From Grammothele lineata (Eukaryota; Basidiomycota; Agaricomycetes; Polyporales; Polyporaceae): 64,000 nucleotides of DNA. The DNA lies in the NCBI GenBank assembly GCA_002150815.3, contig NDFF03000007.1, positions 434,001-498,000 on the forward strand, in the 5' to 3' direction. The notes below the pieces were generated by a model, which had not been told where the DNA came from, made no database searches, and saw only the letters and a list, made by a program, of their open reading frames with translations. Positions 50,376 to 64,000 of this stretch are shown here, in pieces (positions within the stretch are counted from its first letter, which is position 1; each line of letters begins with the position of its first letter). The position numbers and the translations under genes are program-made.

Positions 50376-52655
50376 TCACTTGCCGAAGTGGCTCTGGGCG
50401 TTGTGCCACGTCGAGTAGTGGACGAAGGCTTCGCTCAGGAGGAGCTCGATCTCGTGGTCCGTCCATCCCTGCGTGGGCAGAGACTGGAGGTACATAATGA
50501 TTCCCTGCGATCGCGTGCTTGTCAGCGGCGTCCTGCCTGCGGAGAAGAAGAGGAAGAAGGGGGAGAAGGGGGAGAAGGGGACAGCGGGAGCGGGAGCGGA
50601 CGTACCTGGAAGTCCATCTCCTGCAATCGTTTGCTCCAGCGGACGAGGAAGGCGGAGCAGACGTAAAGGTGGAACTGCGAGAACGCGTCTGTCCCCTCCG
50701 CCTGTGGTCCGCGTGGCAGTCGCACATGTTCAGAGGCGTTCGGACGGCGTAGAAGGAGGGAAGGGGGCACTCACGAGGTACGTGTCCCACATCCGGATCG
50801 TGTTTTGGACGCTAATCTCGCGCATGAGGAGACAGTTCATCCACCGGAAGGCGAACTGCATGAACTCTACGTTCTCCGCCTCCAGGTGTGCGGCGAGCGG
50901 CGCTGTAGATAAGCGCGAGAGTTAGACACGCGGAAACTCTCGTGCGAGAAGACAGGGGGAGAAGAACGGAAGGCCAATGCTGACCGTCTATTCGCGCGAC
51001 GAGCTCCGCCATGCGCTTCACGCTCCGGTGGATGCCAGGCTGACCGGCGATGTAGTTGTCCTGAATGCCGTCAAGCAGGCGGGACAGGCACCAAAACGTG
51101 TCTGCCTCGACCGCTATTCGTATGCTCTCGGGCAGGATGGACGTGTCGAACTCTTCTGGATCAGAGTCTGCAACCGGACAGAGGCTGAGCACCCGTCGAC
51201 GCATGGTCCGTGGAATGGACGTACCGATGTACGCAGAAAGGAAGACTTGGAAGAATGGGGTCGCGAGGTCATTGATGCCTTGCACATAGCCACTAGCCGG
51301 GTGGCGTATCGCCCAGACATAGAGGATGCGCTCTAGACTCTGCCCCGCGCATGCTCAACAAGCCTGAATTGACTAATAGGGGCGTACTCACTCGTTGTGT
51401 CGAACCCTGCATCCACAACATCACTCCTGGTCTTGTCCGAGGCACATCGATCTCGATCTGGTGCCAGATCTGTTGGTCGAGCCCGTCGCGGCCACGTGCG
51501 AAAGTCGTTTCGACAAGCGAGGCGTATTCTCTTCGTTTTCGTGCAACTGTGGCGGAGCGGGTAGGTTTTGGAAGAGGAAGGTAGCCCTTGAGTGTTCGTC
51601 AGAAAGCCGAACGTAGTGTAAATGCCGAATTATCACATGGTGCATAGCAATATCAGGGCTGGGGAGGGACGTAGTTCTACCAGCATCCGCCGTATTTCGC
51701 ATAGAACAACTTAACGTATGAAATATGGCTTTTCCGAGGCGATGCACTATGGGATAGCCGACTGTATTGGGAGAACTCACAAGAAGTAGTGGCCAAACGA
51801 GGGGACGGAGGTCATCTGGTACGCCATTCCACGCGAGCTTGCGCAGTTGCGCTGCACGCAGCACCTATGAGCTAGCTGCCCGTGTCCAACAGTGTGCCAC
51901 GTACCAATATCCACGTCGTCTCTGTCGATGCAGTCTACGAACCTCCTCCGCCTGTTGACCCGAATCGAGTGCTCGCGCGCCTCCTTCTCCGATGCCCCAT
52001 GAGAAGGCCCATCCCGGTCCGCTCTCGCTTTGCCAAGAGCGTCGCCATGGACGATGTGGAGGGGATCTGCGCGCCGGGTGAGGGGTCAACGAGCGCACGC
52101 AGTCCATCCGAGCGCACCATTCACGATCTCCTGCGCGTCCGCACGGAGCACGGCTTGGCCATAACGTGGACGTTGGATGGCGGCGGTGTCCGGATCCGCC
52201 TCGAGGTCTCCAACGACCATCTCCGCTTCGAGCTCGTCGTACGGGGCGCCTCCAGTCCCTCTCGCCGCGGCATGAGTGGCACCTTGCGGGGGCATGGACT
52301 CACGGCTGCTCTCGAGGCTTGTGCGGTCGGCAGAGTTGGGGACGATGGTCCAGCCATTCCTCGTGGGTGGATCGCTCTTGGGTGGGTACGAGCTCGGTGC
52401 CTGAACATGAGTGTATGAGAATGCGAGGGTCGATGAGGAGTTGTTGAGCGCAGGACGGGGAACGGGCTTGGGTGCGGTGGTAGACGAAGATGCGCGGGCG
52501 TTCGAGCGATTCCAGTCGGGTTTGGAGGTGGACTCGGAGTCGGATGCGCTGTCCCAGGCGTCGTCTTCGCCCCAGTCGTTCGCAGAGTAGGACGAGAACT
52601 TGTTGGTCGGATTGAGGCCGATGTGTGGGCGGGCGGGCGGAGGGCGGGCAGACAT
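50376..52655 (-). CDS. GYP1: Gyp1-type TBC domain Rab GTPase-activating protein
   Basis: This is a Rab GAP of the Gyp1/TBC1D22 branch, which acts on Ypt1/Rab1-class GTPases at the Golgi. The start MSARPPPARPHIGLNPTNKF opens a polar N-terminal region of about 180 residues. The TBC domain begins LRKLAWNGVPDDLRPLVW. The arginine finger is in EIDVPRTRPG and the glutamine finger in ASGYVQGINDLATPFFQ; both are intact. The domain ends with FRWMNCLLMREISV, RMWDTYL and FHLYVCSAFLVRW. The protein stops after AQSHFGK. There are about eight exons. It converges on nup50. Confidence 0.9.
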
Positions 52656-53104
52656 AGTAGCAGTGAGCGTGCAACCGTCGACCGACCTCAGATCCTCGAT
52701 CTCAAAACGGCCCTCTCGCCGGCGCTTCTTCTTACCGCGCCTCTTGGCAGCGAACTCTCACCTTGTCTCAATCGTCCTTGATGTCTATGTACGTGTTGTT
52801 TGTCACTCACTGCGCGGGTAAAATGCATGTTTTTCAGAGTCTGTACCTCTCTTGGGCTGAACGTCTAAACCCGGGGAAACGCCTTCCACCCGGCTGACGG
52901 CCGTGAACTTGGATTTCTTGATGATCTACAGCAAGTACATGCTCTTGAAGATGTATAGATTGTGTCAATACCGAACTAGCGATCTGAGGAAAGGGCCTGC
53001 TAGCACTGAGGTATTCCTGATTCACTCATTCTAGGATTCAGCGAAGGGTTTGATGTGTTCACCCTGATGGTCAAGAAACATGGCGATACCGTTCACAACT
53101 GCTA
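52656..53104. other. Intergenic region upstream of GYP1
   Basis: No gene was seen; the stretch should hold the GYP1 promoter and the GtaA3 3' end. Confidence 0.4.
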
Positions 53105-56100
53105 CTACGAGTATTCCGGTGGGGGAGCATATCGGTCGGCATGTATCGCCCTAACCTCCTGCCTTAGGTCATTCACCTGCTCCCGCAAGTCCGTCCATCC
53201 CGTCGTGCTCGTCCATGCACCCGTTCCTGCGTCTGTGCCCACGTCCACCTCCGACAAGACACCGTCTTCCCTGCCTTCAGCTGTGGGGTGCCTTGAGACC
53301 GAGCTCGTCTTCATCGTCTCTCCTTGTCGGTTCATTTGACGCGTATTTGGCAATGATACTCGGTTGTGACTCGATTCACGTGGTGCGTCCTCTGCTTCTA
53401 TGGCGTCACCTCCGGAGTCGTGGTTGTAGAATGGGCTTATACTGGCCACCCCGCCAACGCTGTGCATTCCCTCGTCGCTGTACGATGCCAGCGTCGGCGC
53501 GCGTTTGACTATAGCCGGCTTTGGAGCACCATTGCGCGAGGACGATTTTCGCTTGCGAATGAGGTAGAACGCCCCTCCCGCGATCCCGAGAAGCACTAAA
53601 CCTCCGGCTATGCCACCACCGATCGCACCTCCAAGGTTAGTTGGCTTGGGTCCCGCCGGGCTCGTCTGTTCGCCGGGTGTACCAGATGAGCCGACTTGGG
53701 GGACGACAATAGTTTTGTTTGCAATTCTAGAGTGCGAAGCGAAAGGTACATGTCAACGAAGCGTGAACGTGAATATGATAAAATACAACATCAAGAACTC
53801 ACGTCAAGGCAAGAGGGGCAAATACGGCACCAAGAGAAGGTCTTCGTGGTACAAGAGCGTCGGAATAGTACGCGCATTCCATGTGAACTTCAAGACCAAT
53901 GAGTAGGAAGGGGACGAGAACGACGCACCCTGCAGTGCCTGAATTGCTGAGAAGCGCGCCTGTTTGGCCATTGTAACTCGCGGGCATTGCACCTAGGACA
54001 GTATCAAGAGCAGCGCGCGCCCAAGGGCCTTGAATGAGCTGGTTTCGCGTTTCAGTGTCGCTTGCAGTGGCTGCTGTAAACAGTAGCCAGGCTAATTTAC
54101 GTTCAAACATGCGAATCCCATTGTGTTGAGCTCGAATGATGAGAAATGGGTGAAGGGAGAGGAGACTCACGCATGCTGACGGTGTTGCTAGAGGTATTGT
54201 CAATGGGCAATCCATATGGTTGCGCTGAGTGAGCAATGCCGCCAAAGGACGTGTCAAGAGACATGAATGCTCGACTCTTGTATATGAATCGTGAACCCCG
54301 AGTCTCTACTCACTCATCGATTGTAGAAGCCTCCCGTAAAATGCCGACTGCTCATCAAAAATCTAGTATGGGGCGCAGGTCAATGTCTTATAGAACATAG
54401 GCTCATTCACTCTACGCACCGATTGTGGTATCATGCCTAGCCCAAGCAACTTGTCCGCGTAGAGGTTGTACATCAACGCCCACGACTCGGTATCTCCATA
54501 TACACCCAACAGATGCTGCGTGCTCCCATCCGAGGATGACGCCGGAGAGGTAGCCAATGATCTCCATTCTTCAAACATGGAGGAGGCGTGCGACTACATA
54601 GGAAGTATTGTGAGATAGAATCATCAAAGTCCTACAAGCAGTACAAAAAGAGATCCTCACATCATACGTCTGCGCATCAGAATCCTGGCCTACTGCTCGG
54701 CAGATTTCTGCCATTGCCTTCACGCCCAGAATGCCCTTAATTGCGAGGTTGGTCATATTAGCTGCGCTTTCACCATCCGCAGAAGCTCTGGTCGACGGTT
54801 CGCCTTTCAGGTTTATTCGGGACGAAGGAAGTAAGAAAACGCACTGGCTTTGTGGGGTCAAGGCATTTTGGACAAGATAGTCAGCCCACTTCTTCGTTAA
54901 GTTATACTACCAGGGGAGAAAAAGTAACCAAACATTAAGACGATGGGGTGAAAGAAATGTTAAATCCGTGTAACATACGTGCTGCGCTAGCAACTTCCCA
55001 TCGCCTGACGTCCTGGCGTGGGCATATAGCATAATGAGCATGTTTCCTGATTCTACATAGGCTCGTTTTTCAGCGATTTCTCGGTAGCATACGTTAACCT
55101 TTACAGGCTTACGTTCAACACCCTCAGGATGCGCTCCGAACGACCCTTGGGCTTGGGGATAATTATTTCCTATGCGCATCGGCGTTACGAGAGCCTCTGT
55201 GAATGATTTCATAATGGTATAATAACTTACCGAGGTCTTGCGCCGCGTACGACAGACTCGGACCCGACACTCCATCCTGTGCCTCCATCAGAGGAGCGAG
55301 CACAGCTCCCGCGAGAGAAGCGTTGAAGTAAAGGAAGGCGGGAAAGGCGGCGTATAATTTCTCCACTGGGTTCACACGCCTGCGTGGAGCGTTCATGAGC
55401 TTCGCCTACGAGTGTCTATCGGCTGGTCACGCACCCAGAGGAACCAATATCCTTCACAAATACTTTGACGTCCGATACATCTTGCGAGTCGCTCGGAAGA
55501 GTGATGTCAAGCGAGCCGAAGACGGCACGTGTTGTGAGTGACACGAGGTCGGCGTATTCAGGAGAGATTTGGTTCGCTGCACTGAGTAGTTGCTCGTCAA
55601 AAGCTTGGGCTCTGGTGAGGGCACCCGGGTAATCGTTACTGAAGTCGTCGATCTGTGTATAATAGGGAATGTTGCAGAACATGAATACGGCAACCCCAAG
55701 TTGTTGTATGCCAAAATGTAAAAAAGGACTTACCGCCTCGTTAATGCTGGAGTAACGAGTCGTGTAGTATGGGACACGCTTCTCTTGTGTCCCGGAAGGC
55801 GTAATATACAGAATAGACGGGTTACGCGCATATCCCACCGCCCAGGAGACTGGAGCGGATGTTGACGTAATCTGACCGATGTCGATAGCGAAAGCGGAAA
55901 CAGAAGCTCTATAGTATATGATACATCAATTATCGTAACATGGACGCACTCGGTGAGGGACAGACGTACGAACTAATTTGGCCTGTAGGATTCAGTACAG
56001 TATTCCCCAGCGCCCCAGTACTGTTGAATGCAGCATACGCAGTAGAGGTGTCGTCCATCTGCCAGGTGACATCTGGAAGCTTGAGTTGGAGCATTAGGAC

Positions 56101-57000
56101 TCGTAGCTCGAAGCGTGCAACAATATATAAGAATGAAGACACACCGCAGCCATGGCATAATACGCTGTGCCGTCGGTGATGCGTTCAGAGCTACCATCCT
56201 CAGTGAACGGCTCTGGGTGATTCATACTGATCTGAAGATAGATGCTGCTTGCTATGGAGTGGCTTGATCGTGTGCAATCCGTCTCCGACATATTGTCCGT
56301 GAGCCATTCTGCAAAAGAGCGATGATTACCTCTCATCATAATAATGACGGTTAGTTCAACCAAAGTAAAACACCTACGTAAGGATGTTATAGCCGTATAT
56401 AGTTGCACGGAATGACTCTTGCCGTCGAGTGAGGATGCATCGACTGCGAGATAGGCGAATGGGAGCGATTGGTTCGACCAGTCGGAGGGCTATGAAGGGG
56501 CACATATAAACGTGAGCAATATATACATGAGCATAAATTAGCGAAGGGTAAATCACAGCGCATTGCTTACCTCAATTGGAGACAGAAATGTTACATTCAA
56601 GCTCATTGGCCCCATGTTCATGGTGTAAATAGTTCGCGTGGGCGTGAGACGGATATTGGTAATGTTCGCGTTAATCGACCCTGGATCGTCGCCTATCCAC
56701 GTATACATCTTCCCATCTATTCTCATATGGGCTCTCCAACCAACATCTGTCCCCTGTGGCAATATTCAATGAAGTGGGTAGAGCCTGAGGGACATCGAGG
56801 AATATACGTACTGAGTTCGTCCAGAACTTTGGCCAGCCATCGGATAGGGGACTGGCGCCAACGGAAGTGTTGAACCAGGTATTCATATAGGGAGAACGAA
56901 CGGTAAGGGGGATACTGGCGGGAATAAAGCTGCTCAGTGCAAAAGCACAACAGTACAGAGGACATAGAAGAAAAAACGCCCGAGTGTAAACTGATACCAT
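53105..57000 (-). CDS. Glutaminase A family protein, membrane-anchored, copy 3 (GtaA3)
   Basis: This is the third GtaA paralogue, inverted relative to the first two. The start MVSVYTRAFFLLCPLYCCAF is a signal peptide, and FIPASIPLTVRSPYMNTW opens the family region. About 18 exons follow in the same order as in GtaA2. Landmarks are VKVFVKDIGSSG, RRVNPVEKLYAAFPAFLYF, ESGNMLIMLYAHARTSG, YNLTKKWADYLVQNALT, and MTNLAIKGILGVKAMAE. A linker and one helix (GGGIAGGLVLLGIAGGAFYL) with a basic stop-transfer lead to the cytoplasmic tail. The tail repeats the APTLASYS block and LREQVNDLRQEVRAI and ends PPPEYS (PPxY at 53111-53125). It lies in front of OYE2 and a broken OYE copy, mirroring the OYE1-GtaA1 order. 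Confidence 0.85.
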
Positions 57001-57549
57001 GACGTCAGACAACGCTGCGTCGAAGTAAAAGTCAAGAAGGACTGGAGGAATAGACAAGGTGGACAGTTTGAGCACTGGTGGCCGCAAAATATATAAGTGT
57101 TCGATAAAAATGGCACGAATCATGACCGGGCAGAGGATGTCACAACACCATCATAGGTCCCACACAGCCCGGTTGAAGATAGTCGAGGGAGCTGACTCTA
57201 CGACAGTTGGACACATGCGCCGATATCTTTTCGCTTCGGTGAGTGAGAAAGATTCACTCAAACAGGTGCTGAAATTTGAAGCGGCGTGAATGATGGGGGT
57301 GGACGTGAAGACTGGATAACGTAGGAGTTGCGACAACGAACTGAGAATATTAATTCGAAAGCTAAAGTGGTAATCCGACATGATCAATAAGTACTCACAA
57401 GGTACCGCCATGCGACAAGAAATGCAGTGTGAGCTCTCGCTGTAGCACCTTGTCTTTCCGCAACAAGCGGTGCAGGAGTAGAACTGTCACATCGGCGGAG
57501 GGTTGTCAGGATTTAAGAGCGACATGTGGCGTTTGAGGCAACACCACGT
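57001..57549. other. Upstream region of GtaA3
   Basis: Besides the TATA box no feature was seen. The region ends at the broken OYE copy. Confidence 0.4.
57090..57095 (-). promoter_or_regulatory. TATA box of GtaA3
   Basis: TATATA lies in an AT-rich patch 90 bp before the GtaA3 start codon. Confidence 0.5.
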
Positions 57550-58110
57550 ATCACGCAGTTGTCGTGCTGGTATACGAATCGGAATCAGCGGCGGACCATC
57601 GGAACCGATTTGAGAGGTACCCAGCGCCCATGGCGAGACATGGACCATAGGCTGCAGGTGCAGCATCGCTTTGTGTGCCGCACATACGAGTGCTGAGAGC
57701 TGAAATTAGATGTACGATCCCTGAGCGTGCACAACATCTACAATCTAGTTGTATTAAAACATCCTCGTCAGTGCGTCGTCCTACCGTCATTGACTTGTTT
57801 GCCACGACTGGCACCGACGTTAACGGCGCCGATGATGTCGGAGTTTCGATGGTAGCACAGCACAGAGATACGTACCTTCTTCTACGCCACAATCCTCTTG
57901 TTGTTCCGGATCTCAGGAGAGTACATCAGAATGCTTCCCTGTGAATATACGAAGGTCGGTTAGGCGATGAGGGACGTGCCGAGTGCAGTGGCACACTGCT
58001 TGTAGTACTCGATGCCCAACTCCGTCGGGATATGGTCGTCTGGTGTTCGAGCAGAATGTTCGTGTTCGTACCGGCACAAGTACCATGCCGGACCTGAGCA
58101 AGTCAGGGCA
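57550..58110 (-). pseudogene. Broken 5' copy of an Old Yellow Enzyme gene
   Basis: The strand reads as the first two exons of an OYE gene. HIPTELGIEYYKQ matches HVPTELGVEFYKQ of OYE2. An in-frame stop follows within the exon, and a second lies just before the AAGAAG and GT donor (57875) that sit at the same place as in both intact genes. The first intron is longer than in the intact copies (57738-57875). Exon 2 begins with VVHAQGSYI, then a stop, then FQLSAL, matching [15 protein letters not shown]. The catalytic exon with HGANGY is absent. The copy cannot make an enzyme. It lies between GtaA3 and OYE2. Confidence 0.8.
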
Positions 58111-59270
58111 GCACGCGAACACGCCAATGAAAGCCGCATTTAGATGACGCGAAGTCAACTATCAGACTAGACGAAAGATGTCGTATACAGCTATGATATG
58201 AATAGAAACCATACCATCGAAAACGGGGCTTGGACAGCGGAGGCTGCGGCACTTATCCAGCACAGACCTTGTTTCATGCAGCCATTGGCGCTGTTACGGT
58301 ACCACTTGCAGGATGCTGTCCTCTCCGTCGAGAGCGGTGGCAAAGTGTGTAATCGAAGTATTCGCTCCTTGGCCCGGCGTTAGAATATGCGGCGTCATCG
58401 TGGAAGCTCAACAGGGTAGGAATATTTGCTTACTCCTTGCCACGCGGCCTTCGGATATACCCGGCCGAGCCTCCGGATCCCCGGGCCATGGCCAAAGGAT
58501 AGCGGGCGCTTGTCATACGAGATTTGAAAGTCGCATGAAAGCTGATGGAACTTCCTGCGTAGAAGCCACCATATTGCTGCGTGACTACTTAGACCCAACA
58601 GTTGACTTCTCAAGCATCCGTTCCGCACTCTATGAGGTGGCATGAAGAGCACACACACTGACATGAAAGTAAGTACAATTCGAGCACGTCGTCCTATGCC
58701 GGATGCAGAGAGAATCGACGTTCGAATCCCCACACGGCATCTTTCTTCCTTGTGGTTTTTACAGGTAAATACACTAGGTGTTCAAAACAGATTATATTCG
58801 ACCTATACCAACGAGTGTCTTTTTCTGGAAGTGTCGCCAATCACTCCTTTGATAAAGAGATTGCAAGCCACAACTCACCATGGCCGCCTCTTGCCGTTAC
58901 AAGAGCTCCGCTAGTACTCAGTTGGTAGCAAAGCTATTCCAGAGTCGGCCAAACTGCGCGACTCTAACAGGATCTAAACTTCAAATCGGAGATATCTGAC
59001 TGGTCAAAGGTGTTACCCTATCAAACATCGTGCGGTGCCAACATCTCTCATATCCTACCTAGACCACTCCACGAGCCCGCCGACAGGTAGACCGTGGCAT
59101 CAACCGCAGACGAAGAAGTGTACTGACAGATGAGTGTCGCGCGCGCTAGACCGGCGATAAACCGATAAGGATGCGTTGGATTTGGGAATTACAGCAATGT
59201 TTGGATCCCGTCTATACGTACAAGAGGCAGGGACAAGGATGATCTGAAGTTATACCGAAACCTCACGGCC
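58111..59270. other. Intergenic region between the OYE remnant and OYE2
   Basis: No supported gene. Weak frames at 58198-58733 on both strands have no family features and were not linked to the remaining OYE exons. Confidence 0.4.
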
Positions 59271-60623
<1,353 letters not shown>

Positions 60624-62249
60624 CTCAACTGAAAACGATGTAATGTGATGGAGACGGTGATTTGGGCAAGACGGAGAGGATAGGAGGAGCTGATGGAGGA
60701 TGGGACTGGCAGAAGTGAGGGGCCTTTATACGTTTTCGACACACGCTAGGACATCTCGATAACCTGTCTCCGAAAATGGCTGATACACGCGAGTGTCATT
60801 CGGGATGAGCACGGGGAGTGCCTACTAAGAGTAATCTCCGCTCAGAAAGAGACAAATTGGTGGGCGGTCGGCATCCGAAGCATCTCATTTGGGGATCTGT
60901 TGGCATAACTGGATCATCAGCCACTACCTTTTTGGGAGGAAATGTCACCGTAACGTACAAGAGTTGACAATGGAGACCGAACAGCATGCTGGCTCATGGA
61001 AAGGCGCCCGTCGTCGATAGCAGACCGCTCAGTCATCCTGACAAATCACCTTCCGGATTTGGTACGTTCTTCCGCCGGGCCGAGGTACTGGCGCCTGAAG
61101 GGAACACATGTACGCCTCTCACTGGCCATTACCTCTTCGACCTCCACCATCTCAGAACTGGCACCAGAATTCTTGCGCGGAAAAGAATGCGATAGACCGC
61201 GGTGAGGACGCGGCGACTGTGCGTATCTCGGCGGAACTTGCCACGTTCACTGGCAGTCGACTCGTGCGTGTTTTCTTTAGCGAGTGCCTGTTCGCCCCTC
61301 GTTGCACTGCTTGTCCATTGAAATTCAATGATCGATTGGCAACACTTTCCCAGTTGGTGAGTTGCCTCACTATTCCAAGTGCTTTACGGGCGACAATTTT
61401 ACTGAGCCTCTTGCTATTGTTCACATGATATGTGCAGTTACACGTCGATCCCATACCACCGCGGCGTGCATTGGTTGGGTGCCACAAGTACGTACTCCTC
61501 GTATGATATTCCCAATCCGTCAGGCGGGAAGACCTTTCTATCAGCTTCTAGCCTTAGCGATGGCGCGAGGCGTAATGGCGCTTCTCTGTCTCCATCAGGG
61601 TAGTCACAAAGGTCGTAAAACCAAACCACCTTTCACAGCCAGCAGCGTTCACTAGGCAAGTATGCCTGGCTAGGTCACTTCAATCTCAAGCTGCTCCGGG
61701 GACTTACTAGGGGATGCTGTACCTCTATCTTATCAGCAGGATATATCATCGATGAAATTACATTCCGTATACAAACCGGCTACCGGGATACAGATCCAGT
61801 GGGAGCCTTGTCAATTCCCTGTAACTACTTGACGGTATAACCTGGATATTCGTTCAGGCTTTCCATCGCCTTTGAATACATTCTCTTCTACATTTCGGAG
61901 GACGTAATAACCGCTCGTATCACCGTCTTGGTAAGTAGCCCTCATTCGTACCCTTAAATGGAAGTCGCCATCCCATGGTGTCCCGTCTCACAACATGATA
62001 ATTGCACTTCTTGACCGCCGGGAGGACGTCACTATGCCTCTATGTGGGCACGGACGTCTCACCCCACTATCAGTCACACCGCTAGATTTCAAAGTTCTCG
62101 TTATTGCCGCGTAATAGCTTACACAAGGGCAATCGCCTCACGGGGCGTCCTCTCAGGCCTTAGGCTTCACCCCCATTCTCATCGCGCTCCTTGTCGTCTG
62201 AAGCTCTGCTAGTACCATCCCCAACCTTTCTTCCACTATCTCATCTACC
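60624..62249. other. Intergenic region upstream of OYE2
   Basis: Apart from the OYE2 promoter nothing was recognised. Frames in 60986-61655 overlap each other in several phases and have no features. Confidence 0.4.
60724..60733 (-). promoter_or_regulatory. TATA box of OYE2
   Basis: On the minus strand ACGTATAAAG lies about 100 bp before the OYE2 start and is identical to the ten bases before OYE1. Confidence 0.6.
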
Positions 62250-62499
62250 ATGGCATCTACCCGCCTTTTTCCTAACTACAACGGCACCTTGAACGAAGGA
62301 CTACACGAGAACCGTTGGACGCTACCCTTCGCCATGAGTCATTGGGGTCTGCATGGCGTCTACAAATCTCCCTGCGACGCTCTTCCTCAGCTCCCCCAGA
62401 CGCGCCAGAAAGCAGCGTCGGTATGTTACAAGTCTAAGACACGCAGTCTATATCGTGTGTAGAGCATTGGGTAGTGGAGGTTTCCCCTAGCCGCTGTGA
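62250..62499 (+). CDS. Possible small protein, unknown
   Basis: An ATG in good context (CTACCATGG) after a CT-rich leader opens a 57-codon exon (62250-62420) ending at a GTATGT donor. A CCCCTAG acceptor at 62490 gives a three-codon last exon in phase (Pro-Leu-stop), total 59 residues. The protein starts MASTRLFPNYNGTLNEGLHE. No signal peptide, membrane segment or family was seen. It may be a gene, a fragment or chance. Confidence 0.3.
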
Positions 62500-62942
62500 G
62501 TATGCTTCAGCCCGAGATTCGATACCATTATAATCCCTCTCTTCATGCCCTCCTACGAATGATGAAGATATCCGGTCCCCCATTCTCAACCGTCCGTGGG
62601 GAGTCGAGATGTACACGCCAACATTGTCTGTACGTGTCCTCATGTCGGCATAGTACTGGTAGTATTGTGATATGTCCATCACCCTCGTTAATCACAAGTC
62701 GAGTGATCCTCGGACGTATATATGTAGCGTTCTGAGTCGATCGAAACAATGAGACACACTCGACGAAGTTGTTTCACGACTCATGTTTCTGCACGCTGTC
62801 CGAAGCGATTCACCACATCCACGTATCCTCTTTACGCATGATAAACATGAAGGTATCTGCGGTCTGGAGAAAGGCACGGGCGTAGGTGTCTGTTAGTTCG
62901 TGCAAAGCATCTTGACCATGTTGTGGTGCTTACCATTTAACC
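62500..62942. other. Intergenic region
   Basis: No feature was recognised between the small candidate gene and the stop of the last hydrolase. Confidence 0.4.
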
Positions 62943-63950
62943 CTACAGAAGCTTCTTCTCCGCTGCCCAGCTGAGTATAAACCCGTTGGTCTCCTCGGGG
63001 GCCTCGAAGTGCGGCGTGTGCCCGATGCCCTCCATCATCCTGACCTCCACATCGTCGTACACGCTCCTCGCGATCGCGATCATGTTATCGTACAGACAAT
63101 GCTCGTCCTCCGTCCCCTGGATGATCACCACCGGGATCTTCCTCGCCGTCTTCTCCCACACCGTATGGTCCTGGAAGCGCCGGATGCTCCAACGGCGCGC
63201 GAGGCGCGGCTGCATCGTGAACCCGCCCATCCACTGCAGTTTCACTTCGTACGGCAGCGGCTTCTTGACGCACGAGTCGACGAATTCCTCTGCGGACCCT
63301 GCGACGTCGTCTGCGTTCTCGGAGAGGAAGCGCGGGGCGATGGCGATGATGGTAGGGTGCATGCATGGCGGGTGGTGGTGGATCGACATGAGCGACCCGC
63401 CGACGTAGATAATGCCTGCTAGGTATTCTGGCCCGTACGCAGTCACGACGTCGACAACGACTGCGCCTGCCGAAAAATCGTCAGCGACTAGGCTTCAGGT
63501 CCCGGGAGACGCGTGCAAACTCACCTCCCAGGCTCCTGCGAAGGGTTCACACCAACGTCAGCGCCTCCATTCACGTCCACTCCGGGCCCCCGCGTCCGCG
63601 ACAGCCCCTCAACAACCACACGCAAGCACTCACCATCCCGCAAGAATCGGCCGCACGACGCCAAACGCGTCGCACACCGCCTTGAAGTCCTCCGCGCAGC
63701 GCACAGACTCGTACGCGCTCTCCTCGATCGGCTTCCCGCTCCGGCCGTGCCCGCGCATCTCGTACCGCACGAGGTGGAACGCGCGGAGGAGCGCGGGGTC
63801 CGCGAACTGCTTGTCCCACCCGAGCGCGGTGCACGAGAGCCCGTGGACGAAGACGATCGCGGGCTTGGACGCGTCCCCTGCGGACTCGGCCCAGATGCGC
63901 GTCCCGTCGGCCGAGGTGAGCAGGCGAACGCGGTCGGTAGTGGCTGCCAT
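62943..63950 (-). CDS. Small alpha/beta hydrolase
   Basis: This is an intracellular alpha/beta hydrolase of about 283 residues, without a signal peptide. Three exons (63634-63950, 63525-63535, 62943-63466) join in frame; the middle one is only 11 nt. The start is MAATTDRVRLLTSADGTRIW. The oxyanion loop is FVHGLSCTALGWD, RYEMRGHGRSGKP follows, and the nucleophile motif LAGWSLGGAVV is formed by splicing through the 11-nt exon. The acid is in IIQGTEDEHCLY and the histidine in GIGHTPHFEAPEE. The order is that of the common AB-hydrolase-1 family, which includes esterases and epoxide- or haloacid-type enzymes; the substrate is unknown. Confidence 0.85.
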
Positions 63951-64000
63951 GGTGGTAGTGGATGGGAAAGAGATGTGGTGGTGGTCGCGTCGCGGGTAGA

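Noticed and set aside
58715..58745. GTTCGAATCC-like tRNA B box
   Set aside because: The flanking bases do not form a T stem, and no A box or acceptor stem was found upstream.
60986..61655. Overlapping short frames on both strands
   Set aside because: All are below about 110 codons, mutually overlapping and without recognisable features.

Overview
The window reads as chromosomal DNA of a basidiomycete fungus, most likely an Agaricomycete and perhaps a wood-decay polypore type. Genes are dense, lie on both strands and are cut by many short GT-AG introns of about 50-75 bp. GC is high in coding exons, and the gene set (PEX5, ILV3, AIM24, a Gyp1-type TBC protein, Nup50, an Mga2/Spt23-like factor, a DUF6533 protein, an F-box protein) is eukaryotic. 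No rRNA, tRNA, CRISPR array or intact transposon was recognised.

Layout, left arm (1-22 kb): a membrane-anchored TAP-like serine hydrolase (-), an Old Yellow Enzyme (OYE1, +), a small unknown protein (-), two tandem glutaminase-A-family genes (GtaA1 and GtaA2, +), an F-box-like protein (+) and a secreted TAP-like hydrolase (-). Middle (22-53 kb): PEX5 (+), dihydroxy-acid dehydratase (+), a small single-pass membrane protein (-), a DUF6533 multi-pass membrane protein (-), a decayed copy of a GtaA last exon (+), AIM24 (+), a Rec114-like candidate (+), a type B carboxylesterase (-), an Mga2/Spt23-like membrane transcription factor (-), Nup50 (+) and a Gyp1-type Rab GAP (-). Right arm (53-64 kb): GtaA3 (-), a broken OYE copy (-), OYE2 (-), a possible tiny gene (+) and a small alpha/beta hydrolase (-).

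The main pattern is that the OYE-GtaA pair occurs at both ends in opposite orientation, with pseudogene fragments of both families in between. All three GtaA proteins look like extracellular enzymes fixed to the membrane by one C-terminal helix. Each has a cytoplasmic tail ending in a short heptad-like segment and a terminal PPxY motif, the ligand type of Rsp5/Nedd4-class WW domains. The Mga2-like factor and the small unknown protein also carry PPxY motifs. With two extracellular peptidase-like hydrolases nearby, the left arm could serve peptide and glutamine scavenging; this is inference from neighbourhood only.

Most gene models were spliced by eye. Exon junctions are given where reading frame and GT-AG sites agree; the many-exon GtaA and peptidase models are certain in outline but not at every junction.
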